A DNA stretch of 64,000 nucleotides, from NCBI GenBank assembly GCA_022414725.1, contig CM039463.1, positions 55,229,818 to 55,293,817 of the forward strand. Reading direction: 5' to 3'. The DNA is from Microglena sp. YARC. Its lineage: Eukaryota; Chlorophyta; Chlorophyceae; Chlamydomonadales; Chlamydomonadaceae. Made by a program: the position numbers and the translations under genes. The notes below the pieces were generated by a model, which saw nothing but the letters and a program-made list of their open reading frames with translations, did not search any database and had not been told where the DNA came from. Of this stretch, positions 44,356-56,668 are shown piece after piece; the first letter of the stretch is position 1, and every line of letters begins with the position of its first letter.

Positions 44356-45049
44356 GGAAAGATGGAACCTGTTCTGTAACAAATACCCCATCACAAAACA
44401 AGTCTGGCCAACGTTCACACATGCACTAGTAATTGAATAATACAACCACATCATATATCAAATTGTCTTCATATAAAAATTAAAGTTGGAACACTCACTA
44501 GTATCGCAATTAGTAGTAATCATCAGCATCAAGCTATCAGATGGATCATCATCCTATCCAGTCTAACACCAGAGATTACCACAGCATCATGTCACCTTTA
44601 TTTTCTCTTGCGAAGCACCAGCCGGGAACTCTCTGGTAGCTCAGCTCGCTCCTGTGGGTTGAGTTTGACTTGGCCCCTATACGGTCTAACTAAACATTTT
44701 TTACTGCCTACTGTACACCAAGGATTTATTTTTTGTGTAGCATGGTTCTGAGCATCCACGTGTGCTCTCCTGCAGGCAGTCTAGAACTGTGACATTGGGT
44801 CATGTGGAAACACAGGTGTGAAATCACTCTTATTTGTATAGCCATACAGTACTACAGTATCCGTAAGCGTGGGGCACTTCTGGCAGAGAGTTGACGCTAA
44901 TGAAGTGACGTCCAATGAGTGACATTCACAGCATTGCAGCCCTAGTCCCTCTAAACAGGAGGGTGGGTAGGGTAGGGTAGGGTGAGGATAGGTGGGGTGG
45001 GGTGGGGTGTGGGGGTGAGGGTGGGGGGGGGATTGTACTTTTTGTCCCC

Positions 45050-45145
45050 ACGCCATCTCGCGTATAATTTTTTCCAGGGGTGAGTCACAATTTCAAAACA
45101 TTATCTAGTCTCCTCTGGTACCGTTTTCTTTTCAAGACTTCTAGT
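45050..45145 (-). promoter_or_regulatory. Shared upstream block (AP2 unit B1)
   Basis: GCCATCTCGCGTATAATTTT, GGGGTGAGTCACAATTTC and CAAGACTTCTAGTTCTAG. It is degraded and lacks the adjacent poly-C. Confidence 0.35.
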
Positions 45146-45444
45146 TCTAGAAGAACGCAATGTGGTTGCCAAAAATAATAAGTACCAAATAATAAGTATA
45201 TATATAAAATAATATAAAAATATAGATAGATAAATAGAAGAGAGAAAACAGAGAAGGGGGAGAGATAGAGAGAGGGTGAAGGGGAAGTAAAGGTGAATAG
45301 GAGGCATAAAAGAGTGAGGAGTAGGAAGGAGGACAGAAGGAGGGGTGAGAGGGAGGGGCCAAGGAGGAGGGAAGAGGGGGCAATCAGATTGGAAGTGAAT
45401 GATAGGTAGGTAGGGAGGGAAACTAGGTCCAATTAATCGCCACC
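45146..45444. other. AT/purine-rich spacer, no gene seen
   Basis: TATA-rich microsatellite (45190-45240) then GA-rich sequence. It replaces the normal 3' end of exon a of unit B2. Confidence 0.4.
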
Positions 45445-47655
45445 TTCTCTTTTTGATGTTGCTGAACTATCTTCTTGACCTTGTCCCTGTCAGTGGTCTT
45501 GAACAGCTTGAGGAGCAGCGCATCAGTGATCTTGGCCTCAGACACCTTCTCGTGGAAATTCAGACCATCTGTTTTCCTGGATGCGGAATGTGTGTGTGTG
45601 TGTGCGTGCGTGTATAACAGTCCAGGGATGGCTAGAAAGGAAGGAGCCTGAAAGAGCCTGAAGAAGCCTGCCCAAACTCTGCAAATCATCAGGAAGGGCT
45701 GATTATAAGAACACTCTACGAAATGGAAACCAACAAATCGCAAACAATCGTGGATGCGTGAAGGTAGCTTGCATTGAATTGGTAACTTGATAGGCTTGTT
45801 GGGAACTGATAGGACTACAAGAGAACAATTTAAAAGTATCTCCATACACAATAATGCTTATTTAAAATTAAGTTAATTGAATTTGAAGTCGGTGGGCCGT
45901 TGGAAAAGTGAAAAAGTTGCTCGTGTACGGCAAATTGAATCCGGGTTTGTAAGTCCACAAACCATCGGAACAAGTCAAAATCAATTGTTGGTGCGTGTGG
46001 AGGAGGTCACCTCCCCCCCCGCCCCCCGACCCGCCCCTCCCCCCCAAAAAGGGGGGAAGGGGGGGTCGAGCAGTGTATGACATTCCTCAATATTTCCTCG
46101 GAACCTCCTCACAGATTCATAGAATCACTGGAATCAGCTTATACCCATGGCACAGGATCAACAGGAGCATTCTGAATGTGCGCTTGTTTTCAAGAAAATG
46201 TTAACGGGTTGAGGTGGTGCTCAACTAGTGACCTCCACAAGTTTGAATTTCACTGAGTGTGAAAGCTGGCCCAGATAACTAACTCGGCGTTTTCCCCCAA
46301 AATTTCTTGGGTGGTTCAAGGGTACTTAGACATGCTACTCAGGCTTCAAACCATATTAAAATTCAGATACCAAAAACTTGCTGGGTCAAAGCAGAATACA
46401 AAATTGAAAATTAGTACGAGCTGCCACAGGACGTGAAATTGAAGGAACCCTCCTGTTTGCATGTACCGTACATACTTGAGAATGGCTGCTATGTTGGGTT
46501 AATTCAGTTTCACAGACTGCAACTGCGCCTGAGCTTGGACTACCGCGCGACAACTAGCACAGATGGAAGGTATCTACTTTTTTCAAGGTGACAAGTCTGA
46601 AATTTGTGAACCTGGCCAGGGCTTGAACCACAGACCCGTCTGATTGATGCTGGGTAATACTATACCATACATCCAGAGCTCCATTCAAAGCAGAATCAGG
46701 GCTAGGAAAGGGGTTTTCCTTGACCAGTTTGTTCAACATTTTTCAAATCCAAATGTAAAGCCACCAATTGATAGAGCGTGTCGAGAGGATCACTATGCAC
46801 CCCATTATGACCCCCTACTTATTAATTGATGAAGGAGATATGGGCATCACAAGCTTGAAGGGATGGGCGGGGAAGGGGGGGGGGGGGGGGGGGGGGGGGG
46901 GTAGGGGGGCAACAACTTACGCAGGGTGTAAGAAAAACTTCCTAACCGCCCTTGGATTAAGTATGTCTTTTTGCAAGGCTTCAGCCTGCAAGCCACTCGC
47001 TGTCTTTGGCAGTAGCAGTAACAATTAAGATCTTCATATTCATTTGAATCTAGTACATGGAGACACTACAAGGTGGTAGGGACTTCAATGTAGGACGAGG
47101 AGGGGGAGAAAGAGGGGGGATAAGGGGAGTGCGTTACCCCAGAGCAATGGGGGACAAGGAGGAGGGAGAGAGAGGGGGAGGAGGGAGTTTCAATGGAGGA
47201 CAAGGAGGAGGGGAGAGAAGGGGAGGGACTTACCCTAGAGCAAATGGCGGCGGCATCATATGCTAGGGCGGCCTCTACTTCATCAGTGTAGGAGCCAATG
47301 TATGTTTGGGTCCGTTCATTGAGGCGCTGAATTTGAACACGCCATCTCTCACTAGCTTTGTGCCAGCTAATGCCCCTGCAATGCGGTTGAAATGTTGAAA
47401 CCTCAACAACCCTCAAGGGATCCACAACTCAATTTATCTGCGAAGGATTTTGAAAAGCATTGTCACTGGTTACTGGAGTGTTTTGAAGGTTGCTAGCATC
47501 GTTGTATTGCTCGGGTCCTGGGTGTAGGGTGTAGAGTGTAGAAAGTTTGTTATCTTCCCAACGCTCCCCCATACGCTCCATCCAACCCTCCACCCCCTCC
47601 ACCAAGCACTCCACCTCGGTCCATACCTGTATACACTATTTCCCTGCTTAGGCCC
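45445..47655 (-). pseudogene. Tandem AP2-domain gene, unit B2, truncated at both ends
   Basis: Remaining parts: the last codons of exon c (KQGNSVYR, about 47650-47627), exon b 47375-47234 (AP2 core ISWHKASERWRVQIQRLNER, YTDEVEAALAYDAAAI, with one extra A near its 3' end that shifts the frame) and exon a from 45576, which is truncated at about 45445 after QKEK. Exons e and d and most of c are missing, replaced at 47.65 kb by unrelated repeat-rich DNA. Not functional as seen. Confidence 0.65.
45995..47100. other. Unit B2 b-to-a intron, G27 tract, no gene seen
   Basis: Contains a short inverted C/G-run pair (46008-46068: poly-C rich, then GGGGGGAAGGGGGG), a 27-base poly-G (46875-46901) and the dispersed repeat at 46973-47097. 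Confidence 0.45.
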
Positions 47656-47960
47656 CATTGTCGCCAGTAAATTCAATGTCCACCCTCCTGTAGAAGAGGG
47701 AGTAAAAGCAGTTGGGAAATAGCAGTTGGTAAATAGAGGTTGGTAAATAGAGACCTGAACGCAGGCTACCCATGTAGCTAACATGAGCAGCATAGCATAG
47801 GTTGGGAGGCTTCAGCACCCCATTGTCATCACTAATTCCAGGACCGTCCTCCCGCAGAAGAGGGGGTAATAGCAGTTGGTTACAGGACGCGCACAAAAAG
47901 TTGGTAAAAATTGAAGTTGGTAAGACGTCGAATAGGGGGGGGGACCAAAATATGATTTTG
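47650..47960. repeat. Two direct repeats of about 170 bp
   Basis: CCCCATTGTC...CCTCC(T/C)G(T/C)AGAAGAGGG...AGCAGTTGG occurs at 47650-47730 and again at 47817-47900, with short GTTGG(T/G)AAATAG sub-repeats between and after them (to about 48160). Confidence 0.6.
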
Positions 47961-48189
47961 GTTTCAGCATTGGCAAGACGTCCATCGTTTTGGCTAAAAC
48001 GCACAGAATCAGCCCTTTGGCAAACCCCTTTTTGCCAACAAATGCCAACTTTTCGTACGCATTTGGAAGAAGCAGTTGGGAAATACAGGATTAGAAACAG
48101 CTGGTGGGAAACAGAGGTTGAGAAATATAAATTGGTTAATAGCAGTTGGGACATAGCTGTTTGCATGGTACTGTGTGCATGTTTTTGAG

Positions 48190-48310
48190 GGCCTGCATGG
48201 TGCAACTATAGGGAATGCATGGGACTGTTTGTGTGGACGTGCATGGTGCAACGATGGGGATGGCATGGGCCCATGCATGTGTGCAGATCTGCATGGTGCA
48301 ATGCTTGCAC
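48190..48310. repeat. GCATGGTGCAA-based tandem repeat
   Basis: Three units of about 50 bp, each with TGCATGGTGCAA followed by GGGATGGCATGGG-like sequence. Confidence 0.6.
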
Positions 48311-49560
48311 ACACCAGCCCATGCCAGCACCGTAACTCTACCTGGATTCAGCGCCTTATCCTGTGGCTAGCAACTCTTGTTGCTGTCTTCTTGTTGGGTA
48401 TTTGCACACAACACTCTACCACGCAGCACACTTCACACGTATAGCCAAATATGTGTGCGCAACACACTAATCTACGATATGACGGCACAAAATTGACAAT
48501 CGCGAACGAACGCTCAGGGCGATGAATGGAATTCGAGTGTACTACGTGATACCGATATTTCGAGGTTGGGTCTGTTAGCTACTTAGCTCGAGTTGGGTGT
48601 GAACAGATATTCGCGACGGTGGCATACGGTTGCCAGAAAGAAAGATTAGAAAGAATAGAATGCAGCGGTAGAAAGGAAGGAATGGGCGAAAGACGCATGA
48701 AAGTGCATGGAGGAGCCTCATCAGCCAACAGGTAGAACAGCTACAGTAGAAGTAAGAGGCCGAGGTTGGCGGTACATGGTTGCACACCTGTTGCAGACTC
48801 GCAAAGCTGCGACAATTGGTGCCCTTTGTTTAACTTTTATTTCTATGCATATGCATCGTTCGTCTGCAAACATCATATTGGGGAGAAATTGTCAGATAGC
48901 TGCTGTTTGAAAGGTGACACATGCAACCAGAATTGGTCTCATGGTTCCAACTTGTAGGCTGCTCTCCGAGTCTGCTAGTCTCCATCTTTGTCGGGAACGA
49001 CAGCAAATGTCAAGCAGAGTGGATGTTGAGTTTTTGTCTCGTAAACTTGAACTTGAACTTGAACTTGGTGACACTGTTCCAGCCTGCAGCCTTTGGGCGC
49101 ATTGGGACGCATGCTTATGGCGGCATTTTGCTTGAGCTACTCAAGCTCCTCTTTTTAATTGCTTTAGCTTGGAGCTGCAACAGGATCAAGGGAACACCAC
49201 TATCGTTCACACTAGGTGGCCTTCAGCTCTACCGGTCTGCTTTTCTATGGCTACAGCCCGGCTACAGCCAGTTTTTTTCAAGTAACAGGAAATAGTGTCT
49301 GTATGCAGCACCGTGGGGCTCCTAACATCCTTCAGGGTGCTACTGGCAGCTTTTTGACCCCCAAAAGCATCCCCAAAAGGCTCTACATTGGCACAGGGTA
49401 GGACACAGGCCTTCCTGGGATTTGAGCCAGCCCATACCTCCAGCCTTCCCCTGCCAGCTGTTGCAAGTACCTCCCCTCCTGCTTTCCATGCAAGTCTTTT
49501 GCAGCTGTCAGGGGCTACATTGACGCCTCCAACTTAGTCTCTCGTTGGCCTAGCAAATGT
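48311..49560. other. No gene recognised
   Basis: Open frames are short and share nothing with known families. A GAACTT hexamer repeat lies at 49046-49070. Confidence 0.4.
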
Positions 49561-49574
49561 GCCCCTCCAAGCTA

Positions 49575-50206
49575 CCCAGCTGCCTCACAGGGATGGCATG
49601 GATGATGTCACTCCTACGCCCATGCTGGCTGGGGGGGTGGGGTCTGGGGGCGCTGCACACAATATAGGGGTTGGCATTGAAGCTGCCACTCCTACGCCCA
49701 TCCAGACTGGGAGGAAAAGGACTGAGTGCGCTGCGTGGCGAGGCATGGGGGTGAGGGGGGCAGCCCGTTTGCTTGCACTGGGCCAACCACAATACTGGCA
49801 ATGGACGACACCACTCCCATTCTTTGCTTCTTCTTCAAACCAGGGTTTTTCTTTTGGCTTTTCATAGCAGCTTTTAGGCAGCTCCCTGAGCCGACCACTT
49901 GGCTACACATAACTATTTCAGCAGTTCTGGAAAGCTGATTATGTCAGCTTCAAGGTGCTCGAGGTTGCGCCAAGTTTGGCTGAGTAGCCAGTCAGGGGAG
50001 CTGCCTAGAAGCTGCTGCTCCTAGCGTCACGGGGATGGCATGGATGATGTCACTCCTACGCCCAAGCTGGCTGGGGGGACAGGGACTGAGGGCGCTGCAC
50101 ACAGTCTAGGGGATGCGTTGAACGTTGACTGCTTCAAACCTTTGCATCGCCCTCTGTCGAGCCACTACCTCATGGACATATCGGACAGTGGTGATGAATG
50201 CCAGGT
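49575..50206 (+). other. Repeated coding-like segment (possible exons), interrupted by a small element
   Basis: GATGGCATGGATGATGTCAC at 49591 and 50034 starts two related segments reading DGMDDVTPTP(M/K)LAGG and GAAH(N/S). The second continues GDALNVDCFKPLHRPLSSHY, then LMDISDSGDECQ up to a GTATGT donor-like site at about 50203. It could be duplicated exons of an unrecognised plus-strand gene. The evidence is only the repeat and the open frame. Confidence 0.25.
49845..50019. mobile_element. MITE-like element, copy 1
   Basis: The left end GCAGCTTTTAGGCAGCTCCC and right end GGGGAGCTGCCTAGAAGCTG are inverted repeats of about 25 bp around a 130-bp non-coding core (TTTCAGCAGTTCTGGA, GCTTCAAGGTGC). 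It shares core and ends with 51768-51925. Confidence 0.6.
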
Positions 50207-50697
50207 ATGTAACGAGGTCTGTAAAAGTCTGTAAGAACTAGTGGCTCTGTAACAAGTCTGTGAGCTGTATGTAAGTCCTTTGGTACATAGCTGTTACAGA
50301 GGAGAGACAGGTGGCTGGCAACCAGGTCTGTACAAGGTCTGTTACCTTGGCTATTCGTGAGTCCTTAGCAGTCCTTGCCCTTGGGAGCAAAGTCCGGAGT
50401 CGGGCTCGTGTGTAGATATCAATATGTATAATTTTAACATCAATATACAGGGATTCATATCCAGAGAGCGCGTCTCCTTGCATTGTATGGAACGTCAAAA
50501 CAACAAGTGTTTTGTCATTGTTTATTTATATGGCATGACTTCAGACGCCGTAGAGACGTGTCCAGGTGTATGAGGATGATAGGAGGTAGTCCAGTCTGGT
50601 GTATACAGCCAGTTGCAAGAAATTAGGCCTTGCTACAATTTTGAATTTGAAACGTCGGGCGGAGGCCCTTCATTTGTCCATCTGTCCACTGTTTATT

Positions 50698-50860
50698 TTT
50701 TAGCAGCTTCTAGGCAGCTCCCTTTTCCTGTCCTTTGGCCAAATATGAAGCTATCTAGTGCGTCTGAAAGATGTCTTGACATGCATCCCAATGCAGCTGA
50801 AAGCTGCGGGCTTGACCCAGTGGCTGGCATATGGAGCTGTCCAGAAGCTGCCATGTGTAG
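50698..50860. mobile_element. Degenerate MITE-like element, copy 3
   Basis: Left end AGCAGCTTCTAGGCAGCTCC; degenerate right end GGAGCTGTCCAGAAGCTGCC. The core differs from the other two copies. A lone left end is also at 53480. Confidence 0.4.
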
Positions 50861-51767
50861 CCCACAAAGAAAACAGTGCATCTGTCTACATTCTGCCTCG
50901 TCACACTTATGTGGGCTGCACCACACCTGTGTTACAGAAGATTAGGGTTGTCAAGAACGATATCGTGAATTTATTTAAGTATACCGGCCTGCATGTTCTC
51001 TGTAGGTGGTAGCCAGATAGCCTAATTTTGCTTGTTTGCCTCTGCAGCAGTTAATGGGGGCTGGCCAATGGTAGATATTGCGGGATTTGGTTGGCCTTAA
51101 GGCTATTAGTGGAGTCACCATGGGTAGTAAACACACTAATGCACCACATTTACATGATAGAACGCAATCAGATGGATGCAGGCCAATAATTAAGAATGCA
51201 CATTTTTGTAATGGCCAAATAAAGGGATTCCCACATGGTGCTTCGATCCGCAAGACTGCCTTCCGGTCCTGCAGCCTTCGACACCTGACTCGTGAACCGG
51301 GTCGGTTGGATTGGATTGGATTGTTACATGTTTTTCAGGTCTGCTCATCATCTTCCAATTCCTAGTCCCCCCCGTGCCATACCCACGGAAACCAGGGAGC
51401 ATACTAAGAGGGCTAGACAGTTTAAATACTTGTCTTGCCGCCTTCGAAAGCTGACAGCTGAAGTGAACCGGGTCGGTTGGTTGTAGTACATGGTTTTATT
51501 TTGAATAGGTATACCAGCCTTCTGGTTGCTCACCATGGATGTATTTTTACAGTCCACGGTAGCCAAATAGGCTTAAGGGACTTGCCAAACCTTGGGACGC
51601 AGGCTATGGGTCAGTTGCGGGTCGGTAGTGTCTCAGGGCGCAGGCTATGCAATGGGTTGAGTCTCAGGACGTAGAGCTGAGGGTCCTCCTGAACAACCCT
51701 GGGTATACCACTACTGGACTACACTCCTGAGTACAGAACGCACTAACTTAAGATCGGGCAGCAGGAC

Positions 51768-51925
51768 TTTTCTTTTCGGCTTTTCTTGGCAGCTTCTAGG
51801 CAGCTCCCTAGGCCAGCCACAGTGCTAGGCCCAAACATTTCAGCAGGTCTGGACAATTAATTGTGTGAGCTTCAAGGTGCCCTAGGTAGCCGTAGATTTG
51901 GCTAAGGGGAGCTGCCTAGAACTTG
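51768..51925. mobile_element. MITE-like element, copy 2
   Basis: GGCAGCTTCTAGGCAGCTCC ... GGGGAGCTGCCTAGAACTTG, with the same core words as copy 1 (TTTCAGCAGGTCTGGA, GCTTCAAGGTGC). Confidence 0.6.
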
Positions 51926-54029
51926 AACTAGGTAACTAGGTTACATGGCTCCAGCCAGCAATTTGGCTGCTCGCTGTCATTGGCAGCTGCTTAGAAGCTG
52001 CTGCTGGTAGCCCCAAATAACACACTGGTGGGCAGTTTGAGGTTATACTTTATCCACTTTGATTTGATTATACGGTCTACCAGCCTTCATGTTGCTGACC
52101 GTCCGGGGAGGAGTTAACAAGGTTAGACCCATCCATGGCAGCTTGAAGTTAAATTTCAAATTTATCCCGTATCTGAAGCGGCGGGCTAGGGGATGCGTAG
52201 CGTCAAGAAAATTGCGGCTAGGTTATAAGAAAGTTACTTAATCTTCCCATCCACGCTGGTCAATGGTATTGCCCCTAGCTAGGACAGCTTGGACCGGTTG
52301 GGTCCTTAAGCCCCTCTAGAGGTCAGGCCGTCCTGCCATCCCAGTATCCCACGCATGGGCCTACGTTTAGCAGCCCAGCAAAGGGTCTGGGTATCAGGCG
52401 ATCTTCAAAACACGATCCAGTTAGTAATATAAAGTAACAAAACAGACATTAAAGAAGCCGAGCAGCAGTAATATTCGCACTATGTGTAGTACTGTAGTCC
52501 ATACACGGTATACCTGCCTGTCACACCTACCCAAGCAGGGCAGTCGATGACAATTACCATAGTGCCAACCAGGGTACTACATTTTGTCAAATTGGTCAGC
52601 GCTTAAAGCGCACAACCGTCAAATTGGTCAGCGCTTTGTAGTGCAATAAGCGCAAAAACTGCGCGCTGCGTCTACAGTGGGGCTCAAAAAGTGTGCGCAA
52701 AATCGCGCTGCCGCTCGCGCTTTGTACTACCCTGGTGCCAACCCAAGCCTCGTACTGTCACTCCGATCCGTCCTGCCTGTTGCTTACTAGATATAAACAA
52801 CTTCCATTCATTTCGAACAGTTGGATAGCCCTGTCTTGCTTTCAGTGCTGGCTTAAAAGCTGTGAGTTGTTGATTTGTTCAGGTTTATTTGGGATATGAA
52901 AAAACCAGTGTCTTAACGTAGCACCATGGTGCCCCTTGTAGCCTTCGGGGCGCTTCTATACGATTTTTCCTCACAAAATCTAGCCCCAAAGGCTGTGACG
53001 TAGTACCCCCAAAGAACCAAGGTGGGTAATATAGCACTTGCACTACAAGCAGCACCAGAAATAAAAGCCTGGACTTGTAGTGGTGCGAATGAGAGACTCA
53101 GTTGAGAGTTTGTGGTCTTATATAAATTCTGCGGATGATTTTAAATTCGAATTTTCGAAACAGGCCTAAGGTAGTACCTCGACTTCGGCCTTCAATTCCG
53201 ATACTTCTGGTAATTCTGGGATAATTGTCACCAATTTGGCCTGTAAATGGTACGAAATACAACCTAAGAGGCTATGACTGTCGATTCCGTTTCATTCACA
53301 GGATTGCTATAATTGTGTATACAGGTATGAAATGATTTTCACTTCCCAGTTTGTCGCCCTATCCTAGGAGATAAGTCAGCTTGCAAGAGCTTGAGACGAG
53401 AGGGATCAAGAAATATATAATGAAGAACGTGGTCAGTCCTACAAGTATGTGTTGCACTGCGTTTCTTTTCGGCAACTAGCAGCAGCTTCTTGGCAGCTCC
53501 CTGAGACTGCAACTAGGCCAGTGCTGCTGCTCGTAGCTAACAATAAAATCTACGCTTTGGTGTTTACAGTTAAGGGGTAGTTAACTAGGCTTAAGGGACC
53601 CAAGTACCCAACCTTCAACAACGGAAAGGCAGTTAAAAACACAAGCACCGGTGTACCGAACCCCGATCGTACCAAAATCGTTAAAAAGTGTAGAGTAGGT
53701 CAGCAGGTCACTTGAAACAAGCCCCTCCTGGTAGTCTAGAATCCCTAGAGCAGGGTTTAAGGACAGGGATTAGCGCCTTTACCATTGGTTTTTACCATTG
53801 TGCTCTTGTAGCGTTTTGGGTGCCACTAGCACCCTCGGGTGTCTCAGATGCAGATCTTGAAACTGGGTGCGTCTTAAGATGCAGATCTTAGAGTCCCCCC
53901 TGCACAGCCCTGATAAGGTAGTATGCATCAACTACACTACGCTACACTATGGTAATTCACGGGTCACTTCGTTTCGATTGAGAGGTAAATGGCAGCATGT
54001 AATCCAGCATCACCGGGGCAGCCAGTTAA
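51926..54029. other. No gene recognised
   Basis: Contains a short direct repeat (GTCAAATTGGTCAGCGCTT at about 52587 and 52618) rich in GCGC words. No open frame with recognisable content. Confidence 0.4.
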
Positions 54030-54419
54030 TTACATTACATTGTCATAGGCAGACCGGTATTAGCCTAAGACAAGACCACACCACAACTTCTGGGGGGGGG
54101 AGGGGGGGAAGGGGAGGGTCTTCCAACTGTCTTCCTATAATCAACATAATTGTGGGACATATCTTGGGATACACACACACCAAGTTATCTTGCGCAAGAT
54201 AACCAGAACACATGGAGTGTGGGTTTCCCTAGAGTCGCCCTTTGGACAACCCTATTCAGCATAGAAACATGTACTTCCCAAAATTGCCATCATTCAAAGG
54301 TTATCTATCTTGTTACAGTGTTACCGAGTAACATGGTTCCCTTGCAATCACTAAAAGGCAATCCATCGGGTTACCCGGTTCCCTTGCTATCATTCAAAGG
54401 TTATCCATCCTGTTGCAGC

Positions 54420-55238
54420 TGAATCAGGATCGTGTTTGATCACCCCTTGAGGTAGCTGAGGATGGGGTAGTGCAGGATGAGGTAGCTAAGCGTGTGGTAG
54501 CTGAGAATGCGGTGGCTGAGGATGAGGTGGCTGAGCATGAGGCTCACCCTCATTTACACTTTCACCAGCATCCAGTAGTGGGATCCAGCCACTGATGCTC
54601 TCATATGCCATTGTGTCAAGCAGGCTAGGGCCAAGCTGGGTGTCTAAGCTTGTAGGGAGGACTAAGGCAAGGTCTTGGTGAGATAATGCAGGAGACTGAG
54701 CGGGGAAGATGGATGCATGGGTAGGGAACACGAGGCAAGGAAGAGCCCCCACAGTTTTCTCCAGACAGTCTGGCTCCAGCTTTACTAACACAGTGCCCTG
54801 AAGATCCGTAGGAGCCATCAGCCCACCATAATACAGTAGCTGCTGCTGCTGATCACCAATCACTAGGAGATCCCCAACCCCACCAGGACCACTACTCCCA
54901 GCATGTACTTCCTGAGGGGGCTCGACATCCTCTTCCCCTCTCATCCCTTCACCCCTCCTCCTCCTCTTCTTAGGCACTGGACCATCCTGGTAAGTGCTGA
55001 CTGCAGCTAGACCCTGGCCCTGCACATCGTCAGTGCCCTCACCCCCCTGGATAGCTTCCTCACTGTCATCATTGACACCATTGTCCACATTGCCATCCTC
55101 ATGGATGGGCAGCTCCTCCTCCGCCTCCTCCTCTGTGTCCGCCTCACTACTCTCTCTCGTGTCCGCCTCCTTCTTTGAACTCCTTGGTGCAGGCTTCTTC
55201 CTTTTCCTACCTACCTCACCGCCAGTGATCTCAGGGTC
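54420..55238 (-). pseudogene. VK-family gene, copy 3, one repeat unit, premature TAG
   Basis: Open from the acceptor at 55238 (GAATAG before it) to TAG at 54486, about 250 codons. N-terminal basic stretch (GRKRKKPAPRSSKK), Glu/Asp tract, nuclear-signal-like KKRRRRGEG, Gln run, then a single repeat with VKLEPDC, LPTSLDTQLGPSLLDT and WIPLLDAGE, then PHPQ-rich tail. The TAG falls where copy 1 has CAG (Gln). After it the same frame continues LPHPALPHPQLPQGVIK to about 54425, so a single C-to-T change could explain the shorter protein. Copy 1 has two repeats where this has one. Confidence 0.6.
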
Positions 55239-55254
55239 CTATTCACAGTTGGGA

Positions 55255-55415
55255 AAATAATGTTGGTTTTGGGCAGGTTTGGGGTAATATGATTATATCA
55301 GGGCGTTAGTCTACAAAACAAATATGACGTGGTACACTCTCCCAAACAATATGGGGAATTGGTTTTATTTTCAAGACTTTTATTTAGCCCCCCCCCCCCC
55401 CCCCCCCCCCCCCCC
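55255..55415 (-). promoter_or_regulatory. Shared upstream block with poly-C28 (VK copy 3)
   Basis: ATATCAGGGCGTTAGTCTAC, GTGGTACACTCTCC and CAAGACTTTTATTTAG, then 28 C (55388-55415). Same order and spacing as upstream of VK copy 1. Confidence 0.4.
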
Positions 55416-56668
55416 TTCATTATCTACCATATCTTGTAGTGCTTGTAAATAGCCCCTCCGGATAATTGAAAATCATCTTGATTATTCGAGGTTTGGCAAG
55501 TCCTTTAGACTACTTTGCTACCCCCTGGACTGTAACATACGAGCAAACATGATCTACCAGCCTTCTGATTTGGTTCGATTATGGAATATCAGCCTTCAGG
55601 CTGCTCACCGCCTGTGGGAGGAGTAAACATGGGTAGCATAAACACTACTACACCCCACTCCAGAGTGAAAATGTCATCACACAGTTGTACACAATTTCAA
55701 GACATGTCTCAAGTCCACCAGCCTCCATGCAGCCTTGGAAGACCGGACAAATTGATTCTGTCTATCAATTATTGTATGGAGATTACTTTGATAAGAGCTA
55801 TGTTGTGAGTTGGTAGTTGGCCCAGCGCAAGCAAACAGGCTGGCCCCCTCATTCTCACGCCTCGTCTTAAGGCTTAACATGTATTTTAATATGCATCTAT
55901 GTTTTGACTGTTGTTGTAACTGTCGGAAGAAGTGAGCAGCCTTAACAGGCTGAAGCCATGTAACCAAGTTAAAGTTAAAGTTTGTAACAGACCCAGGGGT
56001 AGGCAGACAGGATCAAGGAACTTGCCAAACCTCGGAAACTCAAGATTCATTTGAATGGTCGTGATTTGAATGCTGATGACACTGCCAAAGACGACGAGCA
56101 GGCTGAACAGGCTTGATCCATGTAACTGATTTCATGTTCAAGTATTTATGAACCATCGGTGGTGCTGGTTTGTGTAAGGGGTCCCACCTCCCGGGGTACA
56201 AATCCTTTCAATACAAATAAAGTATAAGTTAACTCATCAAGAAGTGCTGGTGAAAACTGTACTGGTGAATAGGTGAAAAGCTATACTGTACTGAATAGGT
56301 GAAAACAGCTTTTTCATTGGTACCCAACAAATCATAAGCATTCGAAAAAAATGTCAACACCCATTTTGAGGTATCCTTGAACAACACTTAGTTAACTTGC
56401 TACTAAATTGCTACTAACTAGCTACTAAATTGCTACTAACTAGCTACTAAATAAGTTCATTCCTTTGCAAATTTAGTTAGATTGTAACTTGGGTTTTCAG
56501 CAAATACTGGGAGACTGGGCTGCTCACTGTCTTCCAATTCCAAGTCCCCCGGTGCAATTCCCACAATTATAATTAACTTACCAACAGCACAGTCATCCCC
56601 CAACCCATTACCCCCCCAACCCCAACTTCAACCCCAATCCAAACCATAACCCCCCTCCAGTCTCCCAC

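Larger units (their letters stand above)
38036..44786 (-). pseudogene. Tandem AP2-domain gene, unit B1, decaying, with intronic retroelement
   Basis: Exons: e 44786-44596 (one base short, internal stops), d about 43365-43314 (small deletion and lost GT donor), c 43093-42944 (150 bp, intact: YKIGRLSLINFPLSEEE ... GTSVYR), b about 42703-42563 (GICWSKAREEWHVYIVRLNE, with an indel at its acceptor), a 38231-38036 (196 bp, intact: LDGLNFPEK, ITDALLLKLFKTTD). The canonical AP2 core is readable, but e, d and the b acceptor are broken, so no full protein is likely. The b-to-a intron holds a 3.7-kb non-LTR element. Confidence 0.7.
54030..56580. repeat. Third, diverged VK module
   Basis: Colinear with 2930-6885 (3' flank, VK exon, shared upstream block, poly-C, 5' flank), diverged throughout and lacking about 1 kb of the 3' flank. 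It lies inside the AP2 array between exon a of unit C and unit B2. Confidence 0.8.

Noticed and set aside
43966..44454. 162-codon Pro/Ser-rich minus-strand ORF
   Set aside because: Composition artefact of the G-rich intron tract; no conservation in units A or C.
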